Source: Lachnospiraceae bacterium (lineage in GTDB: Bacteria > Bacillota > Clostridia > Lachnospirales > Lachnospiraceae). Taken from it: a stretch of DNA of 64,000 nt. Of the stretch, positions 16,276 to 24,451 are shown piece after piece. A program made the translations under genes and the position numbers. The number at the start of each line of letters is the position of its first letter. The stretch's first letter is position 1. Location: NCBI GenBank assembly GCA_021770345.1, contig JAETRD010000003.1:1-64000 (forward strand), given 5' to 3'. The notes under the pieces were generated by a model, which was not told the origin of the DNA, did no database searches, and was given only the letters and a program-made list of their open reading frames with translations.

Positions 16276-17598
16276 ATGAAATTATTGTTTATATCCCTCG
16301 GATGCGACAAAAATCTGGTGGATACCGAGTTTATGCTCGGTATGCTCCGTGAGGAGAACATCACGCTGACGGATGACGAGTACGAGGCAGATATTATTAT
16401 CATCAACACCTGCTGTTTTATCAATGACGCAAAAGAGGAGAGCATCAATACGATTCTCGAGATGGCGGAACACAAGCGGGATGCGGTGTTAAAGGCACTG
16501 ATTGTGACCGGGTGCCTGGCGCAGCGCTACAAGGAGGAGATTAAGCGGGAAATTCCGGAGGTCGATGCGATTCTCGGGACGAATTCCTGCGAGGATATCA
16601 TAACCGCGCTCCACGCATCGCTTTCGGGCACATTTTATGAAAATTACAGGCAGCTGGAAGGACTTCCGACAATCCGGGCAAAGCGGACCGTGACTACAGG
16701 AGGTCATTTTGCGTATCTGAAGATTGCGGAGGGCTGCAACAAACGCTGTACCTACTGCATTATCCCTTCTATCCGCGGGAATTACCGCAGCGTCCCGATG
16801 GAAGAGCTTGTGGCGCAGGCAAAGGAGCTTGTGGCAGGCGGCGCAAAGGAGCTGATTCTGGTCGCGCAGGAGACGACGCTCTACGGCGTCGATCTCTACG
16901 GAGAAAAGTCGCTTCACCTGCTTTTGGACGAACTGAACAAAATCCCGGGGCTGTTCTGGATCCGCATTCTCTACTGCTATCCGGAGGAAATCTATGACGG
17001 CCTGATCGATGCGATGATCCGCAATGAAAAAGTCTGTCACTATCTGGATATCCCCATTCAGCATGCGAGTGACGCCATGTTAAAACGGATGGGAAGACGG
17101 ACTTCCAATGCGGATCTGGTGCGGATTATCACGGGGCTTCGGGAGCGGATTCCGGATATCGCGCTCCGCACCACGCTGATCTGCGGTTTTCCCGGTGAGA
17201 CGGAGGAGATGCACGAGGAGCTGATGCGGTTTATCAACGATATGGAGTTTGATCGTCTCGGTGCTTTCACCTATTCCCCGGAGGAGGGGACACCGGCCGC
17301 AGAGTTTTCCGATCAGATCGATGAGGAGAAGAAAGCCCTGTGGCAGGCGGACGTGATGGAGCTGCAGGAGGAGATTATTTTCGACCGGAACGAAGAGCTG
17401 AAAGGCCGGGAGTTTCTCGTCTTCATCGAGGGGAAGGTGGCGGATGAAAACGCATATATCGGCCGCACTTACCGGGATGCGCCGGAGGTCGACGGATATA
17501 TTTTCATCAATACAGAGGAGGAACTGATGACCGGAGATATTGCAAGGGTTCGGGTGACCGGAGCCTGCGAATATGATTTGATAGGAGAATTGCTATGA
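16276..17598 (+). CDS. rimO: Ribosomal protein uS12 methylthiotransferase RimO
   Basis: A radical-SAM enzyme that methylthiolates a conserved Asp of ribosomal protein uS12. From the ATG at 16276 the protein is 440 residues. It has the UPF0004 domain with Cys residues for the second iron-sulfur cluster (SLGCDKNLVD, NTCCFI, TGCLAQR), the radical-SAM CxxxCxxC at C154, C158 and C161, and a C-terminal TRAM domain. The ISLGCDKNLVD N-terminus distinguishes RimO from MiaB. The start was chosen because upstream sequence forms the rpoZ terminator. Its stop overlaps the pgsA start (ATGA). Confidence 0.96.
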   Translation: MKLLFISLGCDKNLVDTEFMLGMLREENITLTDDEYEADIIIINTCCFINDAKEESINTILEMAEHKRDAVLKALIVTGCLAQRYKEEIKREIPEVDAILGTNSCEDIITALHASLSGTFYENYRQLEGLPTIRAKRTVTTGGHFAYLKIAEGCNKRCTYCIIPSIRGNYRSVPMEELVAQAKELVAGGAKELILVAQETTLYGVDLYGEKSLHLLLDELNKIPGLFWIRILYCYPEEIYDGLIDAMIRNEKVCHYLDIPIQHASDAMLKRMGRRTSNADLVRIITGLRERIPDIALRTTLICGFPGETEEMHEELMRFINDMEFDRLGAFTYSPEEGTPAAEFSDQIDEEKKALWQADVMELQEEIIFDRNEELKGREFLVFIEGKVADENAYIGRTYRDAPEVDGYIFINTEEELMTGDIARVRVTGACEYDLIGELL

Positions 17599-18137
17599 AT
17601 TTACCGAACAAACTGACTGTGCTGCGTGTGATTTTGATTCCGTTTTTTGTCTTTTTTCTGATGGCTCCTTATTTTCCGGGGTACGGCAACTATATTGCGG
17701 TCGCGATCTTCATTGTGGCAAGCCTTACGGATATGCTCGACGGGAAAATCGCAAGAAAATATAATCTTGTGACAAATTTCGGAAAGTTTATGGACCCGCT
17801 TGCGGATAAGCTTCTGGTCTGCTCTGCGCTGATCTGTCTTGTCGAGACCGGACAGCTCGCGTCATGGATCGTGATCGTCATTATCGCGCGCGAATTTATC
17901 ATCAGCGGTTTCCGGCTGGTGGCTGCGGACAACGGCGTGGTGATCGCCGCAAGCTACTGGGGAAAATTTAAGACGACGTTTCAGATGCTTATGGTCATCG
18001 TGCTGATTTTGGATCTTCCGCACCCGGCGTTTGCCGTGCTCGGCGTCGCCCTCACATGGATTGCGCTGATTCTGACGATTGTCTCCCTCGTGGATTATAT
18101 CGCCAAGAATAAGGACGTGTTAAAAGAACAGAAATAA
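17595..18137 (+). CDS. pgsA: CDP-diacylglycerol-glycerol-3-phosphate phosphatidyltransferase
   Basis: An inner-membrane enzyme that makes phosphatidylglycerol phosphate, the committed step to phosphatidylglycerol and cardiolipin. The 180-residue protein has about five membrane helices and a complete CDP-alcohol phosphotransferase motif: D46, D49-G50, A53-R54, G63, D67 and D71. It overlaps rimO by four bases. The rimO-pgsA-cinA-type order is common in Clostridia. Confidence 0.95.
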   Translation: MNLPNKLTVLRVILIPFFVFFLMAPYFPGYGNYIAVAIFIVASLTDMLDGKIARKYNLVTNFGKFMDPLADKLLVCSALICLVETGQLASWIVIVIIAREFIISGFRLVAADNGVVIAASYWGKFKTTFQMLMVIVLILDLPHPAFAVLGVALTWIALILTIVSLVDYIAKNKDVLKEQK

Positions 18138-18168
18138 ATGCCGGAAAACCGGGCAGAAGGAGCTTTCG

Positions 18169-18666
18169 ATGGGACAGACAGACCTGGAATATCAGATTTA
18201 TGAATTGCTCGGGCGGCATCGCCTCACGCTGACGACTGCGGAGTCGGCCACCGGGGGGATGATAGCCGCCACGCTTGTGAATGTGCCGGGGATTTCCGCG
18301 TATTTTACCGAGGGGTATGTCACTTACTCGGACGCGGCCAAGGTGAAGATGATCGGCGTTGCGCCGGAGACCATCGCAAAATACGGCGTGGTGAGCGCCG
18401 AGACGGCCGCCGACATGGCGCGCAGCGCGCGGCGCACGGCGCAAACGGATCTGGCCGTCTCCGTCACCGGAGTGGCGGGACCGGACGGCGGAACCGAGGA
18501 GTGCCCGGTCGGGCTGGTGTTTATCGGCTGCTGTTTCCGCGGGAAAACGGCGGTGGAGCGCCACCTGTTTTCCGGTGACCGCGGCGCGGTGCGCGGTGCG
18601 GCCTGTGCGGCGGCGCTTTCGCTGCTGAAACGAACCATAGAGGAGGAAGTTGCATGCGGATTATAG
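18169..18666 (+). CDS. pncC: Nicotinamide-nucleotide amidohydrolase (CinA C-terminal domain)
   Basis: A 165-residue stand-alone CinA C-terminal domain. Family members (PncC) deamidate NMN to nicotinate mononucleotide and recycle pyridine nucleotides released for example by DNA ligase. Conserved segments seen are TTAESATGGMIAATL, YVTYSDAAK, GVVSAETAADMA and VTGVAGPDGG. The N-terminal molybdopterin-binding-like domain of full CinA is absent. GAAGGAG precedes the ATG, and the stop overlaps rsmD by 13 bases. It adds a salvage step to the NAD genes elsewhere in the window. Confidence 0.9.
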   Translation: MGQTDLEYQIYELLGRHRLTLTTAESATGGMIAATLVNVPGISAYFTEGYVTYSDAAKVKMIGVAPETIAKYGVVSAETAADMARSARRTAQTDLAVSVTGVAGPDGGTEECPVGLVFIGCCFRGKTAVERHLFSGDRGAVRGAACAAALSLLKRTIEEEVACGL

Positions 18667-19205
18667 CGGGAACGGCAAGAAGCCTTCCACTGAAAAGCGT
18701 TCCGGGGACAGAGACGCGTCCCACAACGGACCGTATCAAGGAAACGCTGTTTAACATATTGCAGGAGGATATCCCGGGCTGTGCGTTTCTCGATCTGTTT
18801 GCGGGAAGCGGACAGATGGGACTTGAGGCATTAAGCCGCGGCGCCGGCCGGGCGGTCTTTGTGGACAACGGAAAAAAGGCCGCCGCCTGTATCGCGGATA
18901 ATATCCGTTTCACGAAATTTGAGGACAGGGCGAAGCTGATCGGGGCGGACGTCATGAGCGCGCTGCACATGCTCGAGGGAAGCGAACCGTTTGACCTCAT
19001 TTTTATCGACCCTCCCTACGGGAAGGGGCTGGAGCGGGACGTGCTCGCGTACCTGTCCAGTTCGTCTCTTGCGGGACGGCACACGCAGATCATCGTCGAG
19101 GCCGCGCGGGAAACGGATTTTGCTTATCTTGAAGATTACGGTTTTCGTCTGGTGAGGCTTAAGGCTTATAAGACCAACGAGCACGCGTTTATACGCAGAA
19201 GATAA
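18654..19205 (+). CDS. rsmD: 16S rRNA (guanine966-N2)-methyltransferase RsmD
   Basis: A SAM-dependent methyltransferase acting on G966 of 16S rRNA. The 183-residue protein has the N-terminal [12 protein letters not shown] segment, the SAM-binding [20 protein letters not shown] motif and the catalytic DPPY motif in [16 protein letters not shown] lies upstream of the ATG. The rsmD-coaD order, followed by a ylbJ-type gene, matches Bacillus ylbH-coaD-ylbJ. Confidence 0.96.
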   Translation: MRIIAGTARSLPLKSVPGTETRPTTDRIKETLFNILQEDIPGCAFLDLFAGSGQMGLEALSRGAGRAVFVDNGKKAAACIADNIRFTKFEDRAKLIGADVMSALHMLEGSEPFDLIFIDPPYGKGLERDVLAYLSSSSLAGRHTQIIVEAARETDFAYLEDYGFRLVRLKAYKTNEHAFIRRR

Positions 19206-19216
19206 GAAAGGCATGG

Positions 19217-19711
19217 GTGTTTTTTATGAAGAGAGCGATTTATCCGGGAAGCTTTGACCCACTGACACTCGGACATGTCGATATGATCGAGCGTTCCGCG
19301 AAAATTGTGGACGAACTGGTGGTCGGCGTGCTCAACAACAGCGCAAAAAATTCGTTGTTTTCTCTTGAGGAACGTGTTAGTATGATAAAAGAGATGACAG
19401 CGTCTATGCCGAATGTCACGGTGGCTTCCTTTGACGGACTCCTGGTAGATTACATGAAAGAGATTGATGCGACAATCATTGTCAGAGGGCTGCGTGCGGT
19501 GACGGATTTTGAGTACGAGCTTCAGATTGCCCAGACAAACCATGTGCAGAATGCCAACGTGGAGACGATTTTTTTGACGACCAATCTGAAATATTCCTAC
19601 TTAAGCTCCACGATCGTGAAGGAGTTTGCATCCTACGGCGGCGACATATCAAATTTTGTTCCGGCATGTTTTATCGACAGAATTTATGCGAAATATCATA
19701 TTTCAAAATGA
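19217..19711 (+). CDS. coaD: Phosphopantetheine adenylyltransferase
   Basis: Transfers AMP from ATP to 4'-phosphopantetheine in coenzyme A synthesis. The nucleotidyltransferase signature [12 protein letters not shown] and the SSTIVKE motif (ISSS/TxxRE-type) are intact, and the length of about 161-164 residues is standard. Two starts are possible: GTG at 19217, five bases after AGAAAGG, or ATG at 19226, which gives the usual MKRAIYPG N-terminus but with 14-base spacing. The downstream coiled-coil gene starts 12 bases after the stop. Confidence 0.95.
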   Translation: MFFMKRAIYPGSFDPLTLGHVDMIERSAKIVDELVVGVLNNSAKNSLFSLEERVSMIKEMTASMPNVTVASFDGLLVDYMKEIDATIIVRGLRAVTDFEYELQIAQTNHVQNANVETIFLTTNLKYSYLSSTIVKEFASYGGDISNFVPACFIDRIYAKYHISK

Positions 19712-19723
19712 GGAGTGTAATAT

Positions 19724-20344
19724 ATGGCAAGCAGAATAGAACAGATTATTGAGGAGATCGAGGAGTACATTGACAACTGTAAACCGCAGACCTTTTCCGC
19801 CTCAAATATTATCGTGAACCGGGAACAGATGGAAGAGCTGCTCAATGAACTGCGCGTAAAAACACCGGAAGAAATCAAGCGTTACCAGAAAATTATCAGC
19901 AATAAAGAGGCGATTTTAGCGGATGCACAGTCCAAGGCGGATGCGATTATTGCCCAGGCACAGGTGAAGACCGACGAGCTGGTCAGCGAGCATCAGATTA
20001 TGCAGCAAGCCTATGCACAGGCCAACGAGGTCGTGATGATCGCGACGAAGCAGGCGCAGGAGATACTCGACAACGCGACCAACGAGGCAAACGGTATCCG
20101 CATGGGTGCAATGCAGTACACGGACGATATCCTGCGCAATCTCGAAAACACCATCTCGCATTCGATGGACGCGGCGAAGAGCCGCCACGATTCCTACATG
20201 GGATCGCTGCAGAGTTTTCTGGATGTCGTGACGACAAACCGCGCAGAGTTAAACCCGGTTCCGGACGAGCCGCATGAGATACCCGCAAGGCAGGAGGACG
20301 CCGGTCTTCCCAAAGTGGAGATCACGTCCGATATGCTGGGCTGA
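19724..20344 (+). CDS. Coiled-coil protein of unknown function
   Basis: A 206-residue protein dominated by heptad-rich helices (about residues 1-165) with many Glu, Gln and Ala residues and no membrane segment or enzymatic motif, then a Pro-rich acidic tail. It resembles the DivIVA-like or V-ATPase subunit H-like proteins that databases place beside coaD in Lachnospiraceae, but I cannot assign a function. AGGAG precedes the ATG, and the gene is 12 bases downstream of coaD, so they share a transcript. A polar scaffold role is conceivable but is only inference from the coiled coil. Confidence 0.8.
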   Translation: MASRIEQIIEEIEEYIDNCKPQTFSASNIIVNREQMEELLNELRVKTPEEIKRYQKIISNKEAILADAQSKADAIIAQAQVKTDELVSEHQIMQQAYAQANEVVMIATKQAQEILDNATNEANGIRMGAMQYTDDILRNLENTISHSMDAAKSRHDSYMGSLQSFLDVVTTNRAELNPVPDEPHEIPARQEDAGLPKVEITSDMLG

Positions 20345-20349
20345 CCAGG

Positions 20350-20394
20350 CAGGGGTTCTTCCGGGCCGGATTCGGGCGCTGCGGAACCCGAACC
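20350..20394. terminator. GC-rich hairpin between convergent genes
   Basis: GGTTCTTCCG near 20354-20363 can pair with CGGAA and GAACC near 20382-20394 with a small bulge; an alternative TTCGGG/CCCGAA stem is nested. No T-run follows, so termination is only suggested by the position between the stops of the coiled-coil gene and spoVV. Confidence 0.4.
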
Positions 20395-21324
20395 CTAACA
20401 GGGAAATGCGCTGCTAAAGGCCACGAGGACGGCCAGCGCTGCGGAAGCCAGGGTGAATACCCCCTTCAGCAGACAATAGCGCCGCATGGAAAGTTTGGTG
20501 TCCCGTATCATCGAACTTGTCTGGGCGATACCGGAGAGGCCGCCGAATGCCGTAAACGCCATTGCGAGTATGTACTTTGCCCGCGGAGAGCAGGGAAAGG
20601 CCGACAGAGACGCGATACCGTTCGTCAGTTCGGCGATGCCCGTGACGATGAGCCTGCTTCCCGCAGAGATCGGAAGTTTCTGCAGAAGCCGGGCCATCAT
20701 ACCAAACAGCATAATATACCCTCCGAGTCTTACCAGGGTATCAAAACCGTTCATAATGCCGGCATCAATGATTCTGAAATTCATTTGAGATCCTGATGCC
20801 GGCATCTTTATGCGGGAGTCGGCAGCCACGTTTTTGCGGAGCAGGATTGCGCCTGCAACAAGGGGCGGGCCGTACAGGATCAGGTAACTTACTGCGATCA
20901 GCCCCGGCATCGCTAACTGCTGGCAGAGGATGTAGCTGCTGATGAAAATCGGGCTGATATTGTTGCTGACGACAAAGAGCACACCGGCTTCTTCCTCGGA
21001 AATCAGATTGTTTTTCAGCAGCTCCGCGCAGTTTTTGCTCCCCATCGGGAATCCGAACAAAAAGCCGGAGATCAGCACAAAAGCGCCGCTTCCGCTGACC
21101 GGGAAAAACGGCCGCAGCAGCGGTGTTAAAATGCGGGTAAAGTACTGCAGATAATTCGAGTAAATCAGTATGTTGGAGAGAATCGCAAAGGGGAGCAGCG
21201 TGGGCAGCACCTTTTCGTACCAGAGCATGAGGCCGCCGGCCGCAGCGCCGACGGCCTCTCCCGGAAACAGCAGCACATAACCGATAAATACGATAAAACA
21301 TAAGAATATAAATTTCTTTTTCAT
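20395..21324 (-). CDS. spoVV: Sporulation membrane protein SpoVV/YlbJ
   Basis: A 309-residue polytopic membrane protein of the YlbJ/nucleoside-recognition (Gate) family. In Bacillus subtilis SpoVV is needed to move dipicolinic acid from the mother cell toward the forespore. The LPTLLPFAILSNILI, SGFLFGFPMGSKNCAELL and SNNISPIFISSYI segments fit the family. It is shorter than the Bacillus protein (about 400 residues), as in other Clostridia. The position next to coaD is conserved, but here it is on the opposite strand. No ribosome site precedes the ATG, and a sigma-E-like promoter ends only a few bases upstream. Confidence 0.85.
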   Translation of the reverse strand: MKKKFIFLCFIVFIGYVLLFPGEAVGAAAGGLMLWYEKVLPTLLPFAILSNILIYSNYLQYFTRILTPLLRPFFPVSGSGAFVLISGFLFGFPMGSKNCAELLKNNLISEEEAGVLFVVSNNISPIFISSYILCQQLAMPGLIAVSYLILYGPPLVAGAILLRKNVAADSRIKMPASGSQMNFRIIDAGIMNGFDTLVRLGGYIMLFGMMARLLQKLPISAGSRLIVTGIAELTNGIASLSAFPCSPRAKYILAMAFTAFGGLSGIAQTSSMIRDTKLSMRRYCLLKGVFTLASAALAVLVAFSSAFPC

Positions 21325-21329
21325 ACTAA

Positions 21330-21358
21330 ACTATATGAGTAACAGGAGGTTCCTATGA
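21330..21358 (-). promoter_or_regulatory. Possible sigma-E promoter of spoVV
   Basis: On the minus strand TCATAGG (21358-21352), a 14-base spacer and CATATAGT (21337-21330). This is close to the known sigma-E consensus of KMATATT, 14 bases, CATACAMT. Transcription would start at about the ATG, giving a leaderless or nearly leaderless message. It also overlaps the pepD ribosome site on the other strand. Confidence 0.45.
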
Positions 21359-22818
21359 GTAAGTTAGAAGCATTAAAAGAACGAAACCTTGCATCCGCGA
21401 AGGTATTTGACTATTTTGAGGAAATCTGTGCGATTCCCCACGGTTCGCGCGACACGAAACGGATCAGCGATTATCTGGTGGATTTCGCGAAAGCGCACGG
21501 CCTTGTATATGAGCAGGATGATGCGAATAATGTGGTCATTATCCAGGAGGCCTCCGCAGGCTATGAGAATGCGGAACCGATCATCATTCAGGGACATATG
21601 GATATGGTCTGCGAGAAAGAGAGCGGCTGCGCCGTCGATTTCGCCAAAGAAGGTCCCGATATCTATGTGGACGGCGATTTTATAAAGGCGCGCGGCACGA
21701 CATTAGGCGGCGACGACGGAATCGCGCTGGCATACGCGCTGGCCGTGATGGATTCCCCAAAGATTGTTCATCCGAGGCTTGAGGTGGTGCTCACCGTGGA
21801 CGAGGAAATCGGCATGCTCGGCGCCGAGGCGATTGATCTGTCGATGTTAAAAGGGCACAAGCTCCTAAATATCGACTCGGATGTGGAAGGGCATTTCCTG
21901 ACGAGCTGTGCGGGCGGAATGACGGTCGAGACGACGATTCCGACAGACCGCAGGACGCAGCGCGGCCTTGCCGTGACCGTGACCGTAACGGGCCTTTCGG
22001 GAGGCCATTCCGGAAGCGAGATTGACAAAGAACACGGCAACGCCAATATCCTGATGGGACGTCTGCTGAAAGCGCTCGCGGACCGCATGGATATCGGAAT
22101 CGTTTCGCTGTCCGGAGGATTGAAGGATAATGCGATTCCGCGGGAGTCTGCGGCGGAGCTCTTGATTCCGGCAGAAGAGCAGGCGGCGTTTGCCGGTCTG
22201 GTAAACGAGCTTTCCGATCTCCTGAAAAAGGAATATGTGGCCTCCGATGCCGGCGTGCGGATTGACTGCGCAGTGGGGGAGGAGAAGGAAGCACGGATTC
22301 TCTCTTTCGGCGCGATGACGCGCGTGATCTTTTATCTGCGCAATGTGCCGGACGGTGTGCAGCATATGAGCCGCGTGATGCCCGGACTGGTCGAGACCTC
22401 GCTGAATCTCGGCATTCTCTCCTTAAAAGAAGATGCCCTGTGCGTCACGACCTCCGTGCGCAGCAGCGTTTCCTCCCGCAAGGAGGAGCTGCGGGACCGT
22501 CTGGAATATTTAGCGGAATTCCTCGGCGGAGAGATTGCGGTAAACGGGGATTATCCGGCGTGGGAGTACCGCGCGGATTCCGAAATCCGCACGACAATCA
22601 GCGGGATTTACCGGGAACTTTTCGACGAGGAGCCGGTGTTCGAGGCGATTCACGCGGGACTCGAATGCGGGATTTTGTCCGGAAAGATCGCGGATCTCGA
22701 CTGTGTTTCCTTCGGGCCGAACAATTACGACATTCATACGCCCAAGGAGCGATTAAGCATTTCCTCCGTGGAGAAGGTTTGGAAGCTGTTGGTTGAATTT
22801 TTGAAGAGAAGCAGATAA
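21355..22818 (+). CDS. pepD: Aminoacyl-histidine dipeptidase (beta-Ala-His dipeptidase)
   Basis: A cytosolic M20-family di-zinc dipeptidase of broad specificity. The 487 residues match PepD. The metal-binding motifs are visible: QGHMDMVCEK (His and Asp), GTTLGGDDGIALAYALA with the bridging Asp, and the catalytic DEEIGMLGAEAID Glu pair; the lid domain contains SGGHSGSEIDKEHGNAN. AGGAGG lies 5 bases before the ATG. The start is only 30 bases from the divergent spoVV start, so regulatory sequence is shared or lies elsewhere. Confidence 0.96.
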   Translation: MSKLEALKERNLASAKVFDYFEEICAIPHGSRDTKRISDYLVDFAKAHGLVYEQDDANNVVIIQEASAGYENAEPIIIQGHMDMVCEKESGCAVDFAKEGPDIYVDGDFIKARGTTLGGDDGIALAYALAVMDSPKIVHPRLEVVLTVDEEIGMLGAEAIDLSMLKGHKLLNIDSDVEGHFLTSCAGGMTVETTIPTDRRTQRGLAVTVTVTGLSGGHSGSEIDKEHGNANILMGRLLKALADRMDIGIVSLSGGLKDNAIPRESAAELLIPAEEQAAFAGLVNELSDLLKKEYVASDAGVRIDCAVGEEKEARILSFGAMTRVIFYLRNVPDGVQHMSRVMPGLVETSLNLGILSLKEDALCVTTSVRSSVSSRKEELRDRLEYLAEFLGGEIAVNGDYPAWEYRADSEIRTTISGIYRELFDEEPVFEAIHAGLECGILSGKIADLDCVSFGPNNYDIHTPKERLSISSVEKVWKLLVEFLKRSR

Positions 22819-22821
22819 TCT

Positions 22822-23742
22822 ATGCATTTAAAACGATTTCATATTCTACTGCTGTTCCTCGCGGTGCTGGTGTTTGACGTGTGTCTTTTGCAGCACATCG
22901 AGGAAAAGACACGTCAGATGAATTGTTTTTCGTATGAGACGGCCCAGAAAAATTTCCGGAGTCACCGGATTTCGGAGGAGACCCTCGCGGCATTCATGCA
23001 GGCGTCGGAGGACGGAATGAATCATTTTGCCGAGCTTATGACGATGTATTTTGCCGAGGAGGGACTGGAGACGGATGTGAAATTGCTGGAGCAGGATATG
23101 GTTTATGCGATGCGGTATCACGGGGATGAATTTCGGCAGCTGAGCGAAAGCGTCCTCGCCGTGTGGCAGGATTTAAAGCGCTTTCCGGTGGGCAGAGTGC
23201 AGACGGGGAGCAGCACAGCTGCAGGCGGCGCGGGGGATGCACGCGGCCGCGCTGCTGTGCGCAGCGCGGCAAATGCGGACGGCAATGCCTTTGTGACCTT
23301 TGCCGACAGCTGGATGCAGAGCCGCACGTTCGGCGGGGAGCGCGGCCACGAGGGCACCGATATCATGCCGGAGATGAATCAGCGGGGGATTTATCCGGTC
23401 TACAGTATGACGGACGGCGTGGTGGAGAATATCGGCTGGCTGAAGCTGGGCGGATACCGCATCGGGATACGCAGTGATTCGGGCGCCTATTTTTATTATG
23501 CGCACCTCGCGGAGTATGCAAAAGAGTTTGAGATCGGAGAGCGGGTGACGGCCGGGACGCATCTGGGCTATATGGGAGATACCGGCTACAGCGAGGTGCC
23601 CGGGACGACCGGGATGTTTGACGTACATCTGCATCTCGGCATTTACTTATATGACGGCAGCGGAACGGAGTACAGCGTCAACTCCTATCCGATGCTGCGT
23701 TACTTATGGGAACAGGAGTCGAACGGTGATACGACTGGATAA
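22822..23742 (+). CDS. M23 family metallopeptidase, membrane-anchored
   Basis: A 306-residue protein with an N-terminal uncleaved signal anchor (about 5-24), a helical region (30-115), a Gly/Ala-rich linker (about 128-150) and a C-terminal LytM/M23 domain. The zinc site is intact: His176 and Asp180 in GHEGTD, and the His269-x-His271 pair in HLHLG. M23 enzymes cut peptidoglycan cross-bridges or act as cell-wall hydrolase regulators. Its stop overlaps the next gene by 17 bases, and it starts 3 bases after pepD, so the three form one unit. The substrate is unknown. Confidence 0.9.
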   Translation: MHLKRFHILLLFLAVLVFDVCLLQHIEEKTRQMNCFSYETAQKNFRSHRISEETLAAFMQASEDGMNHFAELMTMYFAEEGLETDVKLLEQDMVYAMRYHGDEFRQLSESVLAVWQDLKRFPVGRVQTGSSTAAGGAGDARGRAAVRSAANADGNAFVTFADSWMQSRTFGGERGHEGTDIMPEMNQRGIYPVYSMTDGVVENIGWLKLGGYRIGIRSDSGAYFYYAHLAEYAKEFEIGERVTAGTHLGYMGDTGYSEVPGTTGMFDVHLHLGIYLYDGSGTEYSVNSYPMLRYLWEQESNGDTTG

Positions 23743-24451
23743 ATTTCTTGCAGAGACTGGCACGGGAACCAGATCCGAAGTCAAAAAACTGATACACGCG
23801 GGGCTTGTGACGGTAAACGGAGATGCGGGGACTTCCCCGGAACAAAAGATTTCCCCGGAGGCGGACATTGTGTGTGTGCGCGGAGAAAACGTAACTTATG
23901 CGGCCTTTGAATACTATCTGTTTCACAAGCCGGCGGGCTGTGTCAGCGCGACGGAGGACGCCGTCCACCGGACGGTCATGGATTATCTGACCGATACGGT
24001 GCGCAGAGATCTGTTTCCGGTCGGTCGGCTGGATATCGATACGGAGGGCCTTCTGCTGATCACAAACGACGGTGCGCTGGCCCATGCGCTGCTTGCTCCC
24101 ACGCGGCATGTGAGCAAGATTTACTACGCGAAGGTGGCAGGGACAGTGACGGCAGAGGACGTCAACCTGTTTGAAAAAGGGGTTGACATTGGAGAAAAGG
24201 CGCCGACGAGGCCCGCAGCTCTTGAGATTTTAACGGAAGGCGAAGTGTCGGAGATTCTTCTGACGATATGCGAGGGGAAATTTCATCAAGTGAAGCGGAT
24301 GTTTCAGGCAGTCGGCAAAGAGGTCGTCTATTTAAAGCGGATCGCCATGGGGCCGCTGCGTCTGCCGGACGATCTGCCTGCGGGCGCGTATCGGCCGCTG
24401 ACCGCAGAGGAACTTGCGGCGTTAAAAGCACAGAAACGAGGAAATTTATGA
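23726..24451 (+). CDS. RsuA/RluB-type pseudouridine synthase
   Basis: Converts a specific uridine in rRNA to pseudouridine. It starts with GTG at 23726, with AGGAG 8 bases upstream; the 241-residue product has an S4 RNA-binding domain (1-60, IRLDKFLAETG) and the catalytic core with GRLDIDTEGLLLITNDG, where Asp103 is the nucleophile. RsuA, RluB, RluE and RluF share these features, so the exact target cannot be told. A longer in-frame reading would run into the M23 gene and is rejected. It overlaps ygiQ by four bases. Confidence 0.92.
   Translation: MIRLDKFLAETGTGTRSEVKKLIHAGLVTVNGDAGTSPEQKISPEADIVCVRGENVTYAAFEYYLFHKPAGCVSATEDAVHRTVMDYLTDTVRRDLFPVGRLDIDTEGLLLITNDGALAHALLAPTRHVSKIYYAKVAGTVTAEDVNLFEKGVDIGEKAPTRPAALEILTEGEVSEILLTICEGKFHQVKRMFQAVGKEVVYLKRIAMGPLRLPDDLPAGAYRPLTAEELAALKAQKRGNL

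Noticed and set aside
23618..23725. Longer N-terminus for the RsuA-like protein
   Set aside because: It would run inside the M23 gene; the GTG at 23726 has a proper ribosome site and gives the family N-terminus.
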